Below, piece after piece: positions 1 through 8,002 of a DNA stretch of 59,705 bases. Location of the stretch: the IMG/VR virus record IMGVR_UViG_3300029319_000047, positions 1 to 59,705 of that record. One strand, 5' to 3'. Origin of the DNA: a virus. A program made the translations under genes and the position numbers. How positions within the stretch are numbered: position 1 is the first letter of the stretch; every line of letters starts with the position of its first letter. The notes under the pieces were generated by a model that worked only from the letters and a program-made list of their open reading frames with translations, was not told the origin of the DNA and ran no database searches.

Positions 1-1225
1 ACAGCCTCTCAAGGAACTCTAGGCACTTCTCGCTGCCGTACTTGATGTTGAGCTTGATAAGCATGTAGTGCAGCCCTGTGACGCCTAGACCAATCCTGCG
101 CGAACGCTCGCCAACAGTCTTGCACTCCTCAGTTGGGAAAGTGTTAACGGTAAGAACATTGTCCAGGAATCTAATACCAGTTCGAACAGTCTTGGCAAGA
201 CGCTTCCAATCCAGATCAGAACCGTTATCAAGAACCATATTGTTCAGGTTGATGTTAGCGAGGCAGCAGTTACCGTAAGAGGGGAGAGAGATCTCACCAC
301 AAGGGTTAGTGCTGTCAAGGTTCTCAAAATAGGAGACATTGGTGTAGCTGTTGGCTAGATCAATGTTGTAGATACCAGGATCACCAGATTCCACAGAGTT
401 CTTCCAAATGAGATCCCAAAGCTCGCGAGCTTTCATATCGCGCTGACCAATCATCTCGAAGGTGTCAGTCCACTTTACCTTGTGGAAGTTTTCTGCGCGG
501 GTGATTGCATCCTCTTCGTCAAGACCCAGGACACTAATAACCTCATCTCCATTACGCGAGATATCATAGGAGTGATACTCTTTGTTACCAAAGGTGAAAT
601 ACCAAGGCTCGTTTAGCTCGACAGCCTCAAGGAATCTGTTAGTAATAGCAACAGAGATGTTAAAGTTGTTTAGCTGGCCGTGATCAAGCTTTACAGAAAG
701 GAACTCAAGGAGATCAGGGTGAGTAACATTTAGGATACCCATGAGAGCAGTGCGACGGTTTTTACCAGCACGCACATGCTCACCAACCTCGTTGATCATC
801 TTGAGGACAGAAACGGCACCTGGGGCAGAGTTCTTGACGCTGCCAATGTGGTCACCTTTGGGTCGAATCTTGGACACATTGAAACCAACACCACCGCCAG
901 CACAGGAGATACGATACATATCCATGACCGTCTTGCCAATGCTGTCTACATTATCCTCTGGAATAATGACATAACAATTGAGAAGATTGTGTCGGCCACG
1001 ATTACGACCAGCACCATAAATAATACGGCCACCAGGAATAAGATCTCCAGACCCAATTGAATCATAGAAGAGCTTCTCGACCTTTTCCTTGTCTTCATCG
1101 TTCTCAGCCGAAGCCATAGTCTTAGCGACTACTTTAGCTCTTTCTGCCCATTTGGTTTCGCCTGGGTAAGCGTATCGGGTTTCAAAAATTTCTTGTCCAA
1201 GACCTTCTAGGTTTGCATTTGCCAT
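1..1225 (-). CDS. nrdJ: Class II (B12-dependent type) ribonucleotide reductase, C-terminus cut by window edge
   Basis: Reduces ribonucleotides to deoxyribonucleotides for phage DNA synthesis. 408 residues are visible from an ATG at 1225; the reading frame continues off the left edge. Seen: the LLNCYV segment with a cysteine near residue 84, the Gly-rich GGGVGF loop near 110-115, and NPCGEI near 306-311. NPCGEI holds the thiyl-radical cysteine and is the form typical of class II enzymes (class Ia has LCTEI). No ATP-cone precedes the catalytic domain. A ribosome site (AAAGGA) lies in the 3' end of the upstream gp46 gene. It is last in the operon that also carries thyX and the DNA polymerase pieces, so it supplies precursors beside the replisome. 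The C-terminal cysteine pair cannot be checked here; class is inferred from the active-site motif. Confidence 0.9.
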   Translation of the reverse strand, partial: MANANLEGLGQEIFETRYAYPGETKWAERAKVVAKTMASAENDEDKEKVEKLFYDSIGSGDLIPGGRIIYGAGRNRGRHNLLNCYVIIPEDNVDSIGKTVMDMYRISCAGGGVGFNVSKIRPKGDHIGSVKNSAPGAVSVLKMINEVGEHVRAGKNRRTALMGILNVTHPDLLEFLSVKLDHGQLNNFNISVAITNRFLEAVELNEPWYFTFGNKEYHSYDISRNGDEVISVLGLDEEDAITRAENFHKVKWTDTFEMIGQRDMKARELWDLIWKNSVESGDPGIYNIDLANSYTNVSYFENLDSTNPCGEISLPSYGNCCLANINLNNMVLDNGSDLDWKRLAKTVRTGIRFLDNVLTVNTFPTEECKTVGERSRRIGLGVTGLHYMLIKLNIKYGSEKCLEFLERL

Positions 1226-1226
1226 A

Positions 1227-2813
1227 TTATTTTCCTTTGAGTGTAGAGATGCCGTTCGCCTTAATCATAGTGAGGCTCTTGCTGTTATCCATTAAAGATT
1301 TAAGATAATTATTGTGCGTAATTACGAACAAACTCTTGTCTTTCTTTAGTTCGGATAGTAGTATGTAGAGACCTTCGAGACCTTCTTGGTCAAGATTCTC
1401 GGCAACTTCATCAAAAAACATAAGATTTGTCTTTTGATTGTTAGACATCTTGAGTAGCTCCTGCAATCCAAGCATTACGGCAAGGCTAATTTTCTTTTTC
1501 TCTCCACCTGACAGAGAGATGTATGCTATGTCTCTCTCGTTATGTGTGATAGTTTCTTTCAACTCTTCATCGAAAGTAATGAAGAACTTTCCCTGGGAGA
1601 GATGTGCCAGATAAAAGTTCACCTTTGAGTTGAAATACTTCAACACATTCCTAATGATATACTTTACAATGCCAGATTCAGAGAAAGCTTTTTCCCAAAA
1701 CTTCATGATGTCATACTGACTCATATAATGAGCCTTCTCATCATGATGTTGCTGAAGCTCAACTATAGTATCTTTCTTCAGACTCTGATAAGTCTCCGTC
1801 TCCTTTTTGAGGGTTCGGTATTCGTGAACTTTATAGTAATCGAACGAAGAGATCGGAGGGGTCTCGATGCTTTCTGAGATTGTGCGTACCTCTTTCTCTT
1901 TCTCCTTAATTTCCGATTGGACATCAGAGAGTTCCAGCATGAGACGCTTTGGGTGTATGTTATTGGGCAATGGCTGCCCACAAGACTTGCATTGTATAGT
2001 CGCATTTGGATTTTCTAAGCTCTTATTAATCTGTTTGTGTCTAGTATGTAGTGTCTCTAGCTGCTTGTTTATGTTCGCAATCTCATACTGTTTTGACTGA
2101 TTATTAGATTCTATCTTCAGGATATCTTGCAACTCGCATTCTAGAGCCTTAGAAACATTTGTCTTCTCAATCTGCTTCTTAAGTGAGGCAAGAGACTCAA
2201 GTTCTTTATCAAATTTTGATATAGTTTTTTCGCATTGAGAGATCAGTGTGCTTTGCTTTTTGATTTCAGAGTTAAAATCAGACTTAAGTTTTTTTACAGT
2301 ATCTCGCAAAGAAAATAGCTCATCAAGATTCAGAAAGTTCTTAATGATTGTGCGCTTATCATCTGGCGTAGCATTGATGAACTCAATATTGTTCTGCTGA
2401 CCGAACACTGTCGAGGCTAAAAATACCTTGTAGTTTGTGTGGAGGGTCTCCTCAATCAGCGCCTGAGTGTTTGTGGCGTTGTCCCTGGTAAGCTCCTTGT
2501 TCTTGTGAAAGAACTTGAGGAACACAGGTTTCTTGCCACGCTCGATGACATAATCATCATTGATTGTAATACGAACACGGCAACCTTTCTTAGCCTGATT
2601 GTTTACTAGGGCCTCTTCGGTAGACTTACGAATAGTCCTACCGAAGAGGCCCCACACAACAGCTTCAATCAAAGCACTCTTGCCTGAGCCGTTCGATCCA
2701 CCAGTATCTTTGTTCTTGCCCTCGATCAGGACAATACCTTTGTGTTTATCTAGCGAGAGCGTAACATCTTTGATGGAATAGAAGTTAGCGATTTCTACTT
2801 TGTTGATTTTCAT
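1227..2813 (-). CDS. 46: SbcC/Rad50-like recombination ATPase, T4 gp46 homologue
   Basis: Large subunit of the gp46/gp47 end-processing nuclease used in recombination-dependent replication and DNA repair. Domains in order: N-terminal ABC half with Walker A GSNGSGKS (about residue 38), a long coiled coil, a zinc hook CKSCGQ (about 274-279) at its apex, a second coiled coil, then the signature SLSGGEKKK (about 434), Walker B LMFFDEVAEN (about 461) and a VITHN switch. At 528 residues it is close to T4 gp46 and much shorter than bacterial SbcC. The start ATG lies inside gp47, overlapping it by 29 nt, which suggests translational coupling. The stop is 1 nt from the nrdJ start. Confidence 0.96.
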   Translation of the reverse strand: MKINKVEIANFYSIKDVTLSLDKHKGIVLIEGKNKDTGGSNGSGKSALIEAVVWGLFGRTIRKSTEEALVNNQAKKGCRVRITINDDYVIERGKKPVFLKFFHKNKELTRDNATNTQALIEETLHTNYKVFLASTVFGQQNNIEFINATPDDKRTIIKNFLNLDELFSLRDTVKKLKSDFNSEIKKQSTLISQCEKTISKFDKELESLASLKKQIEKTNVSKALECELQDILKIESNNQSKQYEIANINKQLETLHTRHKQINKSLENPNATIQCKSCGQPLPNNIHPKRLMLELSDVQSEIKEKEKEVRTISESIETPPISSFDYYKVHEYRTLKKETETYQSLKKDTIVELQQHHDEKAHYMSQYDIMKFWEKAFSESGIVKYIIRNVLKYFNSKVNFYLAHLSQGKFFITFDEELKETITHNERDIAYISLSGGEKKKISLAVMLGLQELLKMSNNQKTNLMFFDEVAENLDQEGLEGLYILLSELKKDKSLFVITHNNYLKSLMDNSKSLTMIKANGISTLKGK

Positions 2814-3789
2814 TAATCAGTTTCAGCCCATCTAGCAAATCCCCTTTGTTTATCTTGGTGTTGCTAGAATTTATATAGTGTTCAATTAAATCATCACTCA
2901 TTACAGAGGAGACAGATCGCTCATCAGGAACAAAAACTTCCTTATCATCCAGCAAAGGTTTGTACTTGACCTCAACGACAGGGGCTTTGATGCTCTGAGT
3001 TAGTTCAGCGATGTTTTTAATACCATCGTCCAAGGTTCCTACATTCACACGAATCATATTGTAGTCACCAGAGTTCAACCACTCTAGGTTGTCCTCTACC
3101 TTGTCATAGTCTATCACCAAATGTCTTGGTCCATATTCACATGATACTTTTTCTAGTCTAGTATCAGAGAGGACTCCGTAGTAGCAGTCTTTCCCTGCTT
3201 CTCCGAAGTTAGTGGTGTAGGGGGTTCCAAGGACTGAAACATTCCCGTTCCTACCTGCTTTGTGAATGTGCCCAAGGATTGTCGGATTCTTGAAATCGGA
3301 TACAGACAACTCAAAATCAGCGTCTCCAGCAGAATTAAGAACGCCATGATAACCAAAGTGGCCGAAAACAACATAGCCTTCGGGAACATTAGCAAGATAT
3401 TCTTTGATTCTTTCTTCGTCTTCATAGTGCGGGATGAATACCCATTTGTTTTTGTGATCTTCATGATACTCTGTATACACACGAATATTTTTATCTTTGA
3501 GCAGCGACAGTGCAGTAACACCATCATCTGCCTTTGTCACGCTATCATGGTTACCCCGAACAATATGAATCTTATATCCCAAGTAAGAGATGTCGGTCAT
3601 CAACTCTTTCAAAGCAAGCAGGACAGTGGGCTTTGGACTCCTGTGCATCATCAGATCCCCCAGGAATACTAGCTTGTCACAATCTCCGCAGCGATCTTTG
3701 CAAATTTGCATCACAGCATTAAACTGTGCTTGCAGCATACCACGAGGCTTATCCTCGAAGTGTAGGTCTCCAATTACGAGTGTTCGCAT
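2785..3789 (-). CDS. 47: SbcD/Mre11-like nuclease, T4 gp47 homologue
   Basis: Catalytic partner of gp46. The calcineurin-type phosphoesterase motifs are all visible in order: GDLHFE, LGDLMMH, RGNHD, FGHFGYHG and LGHIHK, giving the two-metal centre that cuts DNA ends. The frame can be extended to a TTG at 3801, but the ATG at 3789 gives the family-typical start MRTLVIGDLHF and has GGAAAG just upstream, so I choose it. It overlaps thyX upstream by 16 nt and gp46 downstream by 29 nt. T4 gp47 is about the same length (334 residues here). Confidence 0.95.
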   Translation of the reverse strand: MRTLVIGDLHFEDKPRGMLQAQFNAVMQICKDRCGDCDKLVFLGDLMMHRSPKPTVLLALKELMTDISYLGYKIHIVRGNHDSVTKADDGVTALSLLKDKNIRVYTEYHEDHKNKWVFIPHYEDEERIKEYLANVPEGYVVFGHFGYHGVLNSAGDADFELSVSDFKNPTILGHIHKAGRNGNVSVLGTPYTTNFGEAGKDCYYGVLSDTRLEKVSCEYGPRHLVIDYDKVEDNLEWLNSGDYNMIRVNVGTLDDGIKNIAELTQSIKAPVVEVKYKPLLDDKEVFVPDERSVSSVMSDDLIEHYINSSNTKINKGDLLDGLKLINENQQSRNR

Positions 3790-4424
3790 AATGCTTTCCA
3801 ACTGTGAGGGAACATCTCCTGCATCAGGAAACCAATCTCTTGAGCGTACTCCTGCGTCTCTAGCTGCGTGTGCTCTTCGGTCCTGAGCTTCCAGAGGTGA
3901 TGCCAGCCTAGAAGCGTTCCTGTGACCACACAGGTGGTGTACATGGACTGTGGCAGGATGGCACGAGCTTGCTCAGGAGCTACACCTTGGCGAAGCAGAA
4001 CATCGTATCTTTTCATGGCTTCTTCATTAGCTGCGTGGAACTGATTCCAGATGGCATCATAATCCTCTCCCCAGTCCTTACTCTCGCTGCCCTGCTTGAT
4101 ATTGTCTGGACGAGATCTAATATCTTCAGGCATCCAGAACTCAGGCTCACCAGTGATATATCGTCGGCTAACCTCACTCCAAGAAAAACCTACTTGGTGC
4201 TTACCCAACTGACGAAGCACGAAAATAGGGCAAGTGATGCGTAGAGTAGCCACAGGATGACGAAACGGTAGAACATGCTGCTCTCTTGCCAGATAGTTGA
4301 GAAGCTTTGCATCTTTCTCTTGATCAAATTCTTCATGCTGTTTATCGAACGAACATCTAGCTGCATTCACAACTAGTAGATCTCCTTTGGGGGTAAAGTT
4401 TAGAACATCAATATTTGTTTTCAT
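3774..4424 (-). CDS. thyX: Flavin-dependent thymidylate synthase ThyX
   Basis: Makes dTMP from dUMP using FAD and methylenetetrahydrofolate. The signature region reads RQLGKHQVGF followed by SWSEVSRRYI; the usual RHRxxSxNxxSxRY is thus present with K-H-Q in place of R-H-R and the Ser/Arg pair retained. This variant looks like the phage branch of the family. 216 residues is a normal ThyX length. The start ATG overlaps the polymerase stop in an ATGA arrangement, so it is translationally coupled to the palm gene. Together with nrdJ it gives the operon its own dNTP supply. Confidence 0.93.
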   Translation of the reverse strand: MKTNIDVLNFTPKGDLLVVNAARCSFDKQHEEFDQEKDAKLLNYLAREQHVLPFRHPVATLRITCPIFVLRQLGKHQVGFSWSEVSRRYITGEPEFWMPEDIRSRPDNIKQGSESKDWGEDYDAIWNQFHAANEEAMKRYDVLLRQGVAPEQARAILPQSMYTTCVVTGTLLGWHHLWKLRTEEHTQLETQEYAQEIGFLMQEMFPHSWKALCEHS

Positions 4425-5485
4425 AGATTGTATTCCTGTACATCTCCGAATGAAGTGCCCACCTCAATATCAATAGCAAGGGGAACATCAAAATGAATAT
4501 TGAATACCTCTTTGATGGTGGGATAGTTAACCATCTCATCATAGAGGATCTCCACGGTCTTCTGCACTTCTTCTCTCGGACAAATAATCTCGATAGAGTC
4601 GTGAACCGTGGCAACTGGCGTAGCTTCTAATCCTTCTTCCTTGAACCTGCGCGATGCTCCAAGCAGCGAGGTGAGTAGAATATCAGATGCGGAGCTTTGA
4701 ATCGTAAAGTTTAGTCCTTGCCTGAGTGCTCGATTTACGACTTGGCGATCACGGCTATAGACATCAGGAAGATTGCGCTTGCGGCCAAAAATAGTATAAG
4801 CATATCCGTTGCTCTTAATGAAGTTGTTCACATGGTCCATATATGCAAAGATGCCTGGATACACATTCTCGTAGTCTTTGATGATCTTCTCAGCACGCTT
4901 CATGGGGATGTTCATGGTCTCACTGAGATTGAATGCACCTCCACCATAAACGATCAGGAAGGATACAGCCTTGGCGATCTGTCGCTCCTCCTTGCTGATC
5001 TGCTCCTTGTTAAATAGAAGCTTGGCGGTGTAGGTGTGTAGGTCCGCGCCCTGATTGAAGGCTAGTTGCATATTACCCTCTTTGGCAATATGTGACAGGA
5101 CGCGGAGTTCCATCGCTGCATAGTCCGCAGCAATAAATGCCCAACCCTTGGGAGCAGCAAAGAGAGATCGAATGTTGTTCTCAGTCTCCCTGGGCAAGGT
5201 ATGGAAAGATACGCCCATGGCTTTCTGTGCATTGTATGCTGCACAGGACAGGCGACCTGTTGCCGTGCCATCGAAACGAAAATCACAGAACACCTTGTCC
5301 ATGCCATTGTATTCAATGGCTTTCTTGGTGCCCTCGATATAAGTCTTGGTCAGCTTCTCCGACTTGCGAAGATCAAGCAACCCTTTCACGAATTTTCTAG
5401 CATTACGCAGTTCGTCCGTAGACTTGTCTGCGATGACAGACTTGCTGATACGCTTGCCCTCATCCCTGTGCTTCCATTTACTCAC
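4421..5485 (-). CDS. polA (C-terminal part): Family A DNA polymerase, fingers/palm fragment
   Basis: Carries the polymerase active site and part of the thumb. Motif A is DYAAMELRVL with the catalytic Asp near residue 121. Motif B runs RQIAKAVSF then LIVYG (Arg168, Lys172, Phe176, Tyr180). Motif C is VHDSIEI (His295, Asp296); the usual Glu after Asp is Ser here, as in many phage enzymes. There is no exonuclease domain: that is encoded by the two upstream genes. The predicted start is a GTG eight bases inside the preceding gene, with AGGAG about 10 nt upstream. The break falls in the thumb, between the N-terminal half of the thumb (previous gene) and the DELRNARKFVKGL helices here. It should work as a complex with the other pieces (inference). 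Confidence 0.93.
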   Translation of the reverse strand: MSKWKHRDEGKRISKSVIADKSTDELRNARKFVKGLLDLRKSEKLTKTYIEGTKKAIEYNGMDKVFCDFRFDGTATGRLSCAAYNAQKAMGVSFHTLPRETENNIRSLFAAPKGWAFIAADYAAMELRVLSHIAKEGNMQLAFNQGADLHTYTAKLLFNKEQISKEERQIAKAVSFLIVYGGGAFNLSETMNIPMKRAEKIIKDYENVYPGIFAYMDHVNNFIKSNGYAYTIFGRKRNLPDVYSRDRQVVNRALRQGLNFTIQSSASDILLTSLLGASRRFKEEGLEATPVATVHDSIEIICPREEVQKTVEILYDEMVNYPTIKEVFNIHFDVPLAIDIEVGTSFGDVQEYNL

Positions 5486-5957
5486 GAGTCTGTAGCTCCT
5501 CTTCGATGTGCTCTAGCAGTAGTTTCAGTGTGGGTGCGGATACGGAAGGCTTGCCCTTCCCTGTACGGTCGGGGGGATAAAGGCCCATGCCCTCCTCACG
5601 CAGATAAAGAATCTCAATCAGATCGTTGTTTGACGAGAGGTTGTCAGTATTCTCTACGCCCTCACATAAGTAAAGAGAATCCTCTTCGTTCATGTTCTTG
5701 GAACGCAGTTGCCTACCGACAGCATCCAGCTTGTCCGTGTCCACGATCAGACCATTATACTCCATCTCCGCGAAGGTTTCAAGAGAGGGCATCACGACAT
5801 TCTCAATGAGAGTCATGACGGGATCGCCCTCAAACTTTTCCATGATAAGATCAAACAGCTTCAGAGTGAAGTAAGTATCCATCGCGTTGCCCTCACAGCA
5901 ATCGGATAGATCCATATTGGCCCAGTCAAACTTACTGGGGTTGTCAATCGTAAGCAT
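5478..5957 (-). CDS. Family A DNA polymerase, exo III/thumb middle fragment
   Basis: 159 residues that match the middle of a PolA protein: an exo III-like segment CCEGNAMDTYFTLKLF (Asp27), then the helices linking the exonuclease to the polymerase (PSLETFAEMEYNGLIVD), then thumb helices. The exo III Tyr/His expected four residues before the Asp is not obvious (a Gly sits there). Its ATG shares one base with the stop of the UDG-exo gene (TAATG), and its end overlaps the palm gene by 8 nt, so all three should be made in fixed proportion by coupling. Alone it has no complete active site. The -1 frame upstream is closed by TGA six codons before the ATG and has no slippery heptamer, so a frameshift fusion looks unlikely. 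Confidence 0.85.
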   Translation of the reverse strand: MLTIDNPSKFDWANMDLSDCCEGNAMDTYFTLKLFDLIMEKFEGDPVMTLIENVVMPSLETFAEMEYNGLIVDTDKLDAVGRQLRSKNMNEEDSLYLCEGVENTDNLSSNNDLIEILYLREEGMGLYPPDRTGKGKPSVSAPTLKLLLEHIEEELQTRE

Positions 5958-6979
5958 TACAGATCCTCTAGCTCATTGGCGAAGTAAAGTTTGGTGAGAT
6001 CCATCAGACCCTTGGGCATGTTCTCATCCAGGAGGTGGTGCATGATCTTGGTGTCCCAAACATTCTTAGTATAGATACCATAGTTGATGAGGAACTTGAG
6101 ATCAAACTTGGCATTATGAAAGACCTTCCTGCTCTTAGGATTCTCAAGAATCCGACGCAAACATCCCCACACCTTCGCATAGTCAGGCTGCCCTTTCCTG
6201 AACGGACTGTCCTTATGATCTAGCGGGATGACCCAAGTATTCTCTCGTGTGGTGAGAGCGATGGTCATAATGTCATCCTTGAGGAAGTTCAGTCCAGTGG
6301 TCTCAGTATCTACGGCAATCGTCGCTTCGGAATGCTGAAGCGTTTCTGCGAGAGCTTGTACCTCTCCGATCTCCATGAGGACTTCATAGGAGAAGTCTCC
6401 TCTAGCCTTCTGCCCAAGTACATATTTTTCATATGCATTTGAGATATCTGTCTTGAAGAGCGATAGGTGTCGGGGCTCCTTGATACAAGAATAGGGATGA
6501 AAAATAGGCACAACGGTGCAATTATGCCCAGAATTAGTAGTGTAGTCATAGGACTTTCCTCGTTTGTTTGTGATGCCGCTTTTCTTGATAAGCATCTTCA
6601 TTGCAAGGTTACCGCAAGCGAAAACAAGCTTGGGCTTTACCTTATCAATAGTTGCATCAAGATGCTGGCGGCACAAGTTCATGTTGTTCGGACTCATATC
6701 TGCCTCCTTAACAGAAGGACACTTGACCGAAGCAGCCATGACAAACTTCTCAGGATAACATTCCTTGAAAAGTTGAATCTCCGCTTTCGAGAATGCCTGT
6801 GTAGACCCAAGCTTATACTTAATTGAGTCCGATAAAAACAGGACAGGCGCTGGCGAAAGCTCCTCATAGTCCATCACCGAATGGCAAGGCTTGGACTTCT
6901 CCAGAATGGAGCAGCCATGACACAAAGGATTGTCACCATGGGCTTTGTGGCCTTGGTACAATTTGTCTAAATCAAACAT
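5957..6979 (-). CDS. UDG-like domain fused to 3'-5' exonuclease (exo I/II) of DNA polymerase
   Basis: Residues about 1-190 resemble family 4/5 uracil-DNA glycosylase: Cys20/Cys23 and Cys87/Cys103 match the 4Fe-4S ligand pattern, VKCPSVKEAD matches the Cys-Pro-Pro region, and FHPYSC (His161) matches the C-terminal HP motif. The GEAPG motif is replaced by FLSDSIKYKLG, so glycosylase activity is doubtful. Residues about 220-340 are a DEDD exonuclease: exo I VDTETTGL (Asp224, Glu226) and exo II FHNAKFDLKF (Asn289, Asp293). The protein ends just before exo III, which is in the next gene. A UDG-like N-terminus on a phage PolA is known from SPO1. It is first in the replication operon; its ATG lies 2 nt from the palindromic promoter at 6982-6990. 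Confidence 0.88.
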   Translation of the reverse strand: MFDLDKLYQGHKAHGDNPLCHGCSILEKSKPCHSVMDYEELSPAPVLFLSDSIKYKLGSTQAFSKAEIQLFKECYPEKFVMAASVKCPSVKEADMSPNNMNLCRQHLDATIDKVKPKLVFACGNLAMKMLIKKSGITNKRGKSYDYTTNSGHNCTVVPIFHPYSCIKEPRHLSLFKTDISNAYEKYVLGQKARGDFSYEVLMEIGEVQALAETLQHSEATIAVDTETTGLNFLKDDIMTIALTTRENTWVIPLDHKDSPFRKGQPDYAKVWGCLRRILENPKSRKVFHNAKFDLKFLINYGIYTKNVWDTKIMHHLLDENMPKGLMDLTKLYFANELEDL

Positions 6980-6981
6980 AC

Positions 6982-6990
6982 CTATTATAG
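6982..6990. promoter_or_regulatory. Palindromic late-promoter-like element CTATTATAG between divergent genes
   Basis: CTAT-T-ATAG is symmetric about its centre, so both strands offer a TATAATA/TATTATA box like the T4 late promoter (TATAAATA). It sits 2 nt from the ATG of the minus-strand UDG-exonuclease gene and 3 nt from the GTG of the plus-strand sigma gene. The same 9-mer, or its centre-swapped form, recurs at 8003-8011 and 56151-56159, also between divergent genes. Function is inferred from recurrence and position. Confidence 0.6.
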
Positions 6991-6993
6991 AGT

Positions 6994-7335
6994 GTGAAGA
7001 AACATTATATAGATAACACGAAATTCGAAGAGATCATCCTATCATACCAGGAGGATCCTGAAAGCCATGAAGAAGAGCTTGTTTCTTTATTTGATGTCTT
7101 AATACAGAACATCATCGAGACCTTCAAGTTTAATGTAGATCCCGATGACGCGAAGCAAGAGTGTTTCACACTAGTGCTTAGAACTGTTAAGAATTTCAAA
7201 CCAAGAAAAGGCTCGGCGTTCAACTATTTTACAACAGTGATCATAAATAATCTCAAGCTGTTGTATACTCGTGAGAAGAAGTACAATAAGAAGATCGAAA
7301 ATTACATCGACCTTCACAAAGACGATATCATCTAG
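6994..7335 (+). CDS. 55: gp55-like late sigma factor
   Basis: 113-residue protein resembling region 2 of T4 gp55, the sigma factor that reads late promoters. Seen: PDDAKQECFTLVLRTVKNF followed by PRKGSAFNYFTTVIINNL and a basic helix YTREKKYNKKIENYI. This matches the gp55 layout (helix, 'FNYFTTVIINNL' core helix, Arg/Lys-rich helix). T4 gp55 is about 185 residues, so this is a minimal form. The start is GTG, only 3 nt after the palindromic element; no other plausible start codon follows near the N-terminus. It probably controls the TATAATA-like promoters in this window, including its own. Its 3' end overlaps the convergent thioredoxin-like gene by 8 nt. Confidence 0.8.
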   Translation: MKKHYIDNTKFEEIILSYQEDPESHEEELVSLFDVLIQNIIETFKFNVDPDDAKQECFTLVLRTVKNFKPRKGSAFNYFTTVIINNLKLLYTREKKYNKKIENYIDLHKDDII

Positions 7336-7663
7336 CCTTCTTCTTCTTTGGCATGAGCGTGTTATAAATCATTGGAAGGTAATCCTCCGAGTGCACGCCC
7401 TTATGATTTAGGTGTACAAGGTGTGGGAGCTTCGTAGTATTGTAGATCACGAAGCTATGTGGCATATAGAAGCTATCAACAATGTACAGGGGCTGACCCT
7501 TGTCACTGTCTCCATACTTCTCCTTGAGCTTTTCTACAAGCTCTTGGCACCACTCGTCCCACAGAGACACGAACAAGATGTTAATACTTTTCTTGTCGCG
7601 CTTGTACGCCTTGATGATCTTGTTCAGATCATTTTCCTTTGATAGGAACTGTAGATTATACAT
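7328..7663 (-). CDS. Thioredoxin-fold-like protein with single active-site Cys
   Basis: 111 residues. The N-terminal third holds a beta strand and WDEWCQELVEKLKEKYG, like a thioredoxin active-site helix in which the second Cys of WCxxC is lost (WCQEL). Later YMPHSFVIYNTTKLPHLV looks like the central strand with a cis-proline. With one Cys it could act as a glutaredoxin/monothiol type protein or only keep the fold. It follows the 111-residue unknown gene with a TGATG one-base overlap. A role in giving electrons to the ribonucleotide reductase is possible but not shown. The call rests on pattern only. Confidence 0.45.
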   Translation of the reverse strand: MYNLQFLSKENDLNKIIKAYKRDKKSINILFVSLWDEWCQELVEKLKEKYGDSDKGQPLYIVDSFYMPHSFVIYNTTKLPHLVHLNHKGVHSEDYLPMIYNTLMPKKKKAR

Positions 7664-7998
7664 CAGTTATTTTCAGATTCTTCTAGCCTAACTCCGTCCT
7701 CATCCTCAATGACGGTGATACCAGAGGCTGCAAGCTCTTCCTTATTTTCACTAGCATATTTTGACACCATTTCTGCAAGCTGCCGATTAAGAGCGTCAAT
7801 ACCAGTGACAAATACAGTTTTAAGGAAATCATCATCAGAGATTTCTTCAGGCTTGCATACATCAGCAAAGTTTTTGAATGCGGTGGCCTCGTCCTTCGAA
7901 AGTTTAATTTGTAGTTTCATACGATTACGACTCCGCTCATCTACGCGGATTCTCCATTGACTAACATCGAGTTTAATATTTTTGGTCTCGGCGTCCAT
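7663..7998 (-). CDS. Unknown conserved-looking phage protein
   Basis: Not recognised. 111 residues, acidic at the C-terminus (EDEDGVRLEESENN). A helical middle KLSKDEATAFKNFADVC is followed by DDDFLKTVFVTGIDALNRQL, resembling a small ribbon-helix-helix or helical subunit, without a diagnostic motif. The ATG is 4 nt from the palindromic element at 8003-8011. It forms a two-gene unit with the thioredoxin-like gene. Could be a small regulator or accessory factor of early/middle genes. Confidence 0.7.
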   Translation of the reverse strand: MDAETKNIKLDVSQWRIRVDERSRNRMKLQIKLSKDEATAFKNFADVCKPEEISDDDFLKTVFVTGIDALNRQLAEMVSKYASENKEELAASGITVIEDEDGVRLEESENN

Positions 7999-8002
7999 TG
8001 GT

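Noticed and set aside
5201-5809. Plus-strand open frame of about 200 codons antisense to the polymerase genes
   Set aside because: It lies wholly inside clear polymerase coding sequence on the other strand, has no ribosome site and a Cys/Arg-rich make-up typical of antisense shadows.
4421-5957. Intein or homing endonuclease as cause of the polymerase split
   Set aside because: No intein junction residues and no HNH, GIY-YIG or LAGLIDADG motif near either break; the genes abut directly.
5940-5975. Programmed frameshift joining the first two polymerase pieces
   Set aside because: The -1 frame has TGA six codons before the ATG and the short window holds no slippery heptamer; TAATG coupling explains the layout better.
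7663-7998. Toxin-antitoxin pair with the thioredoxin-like gene
   Set aside because: Size and overlap are suggestive, but neither protein shows a toxin or antitoxin motif.
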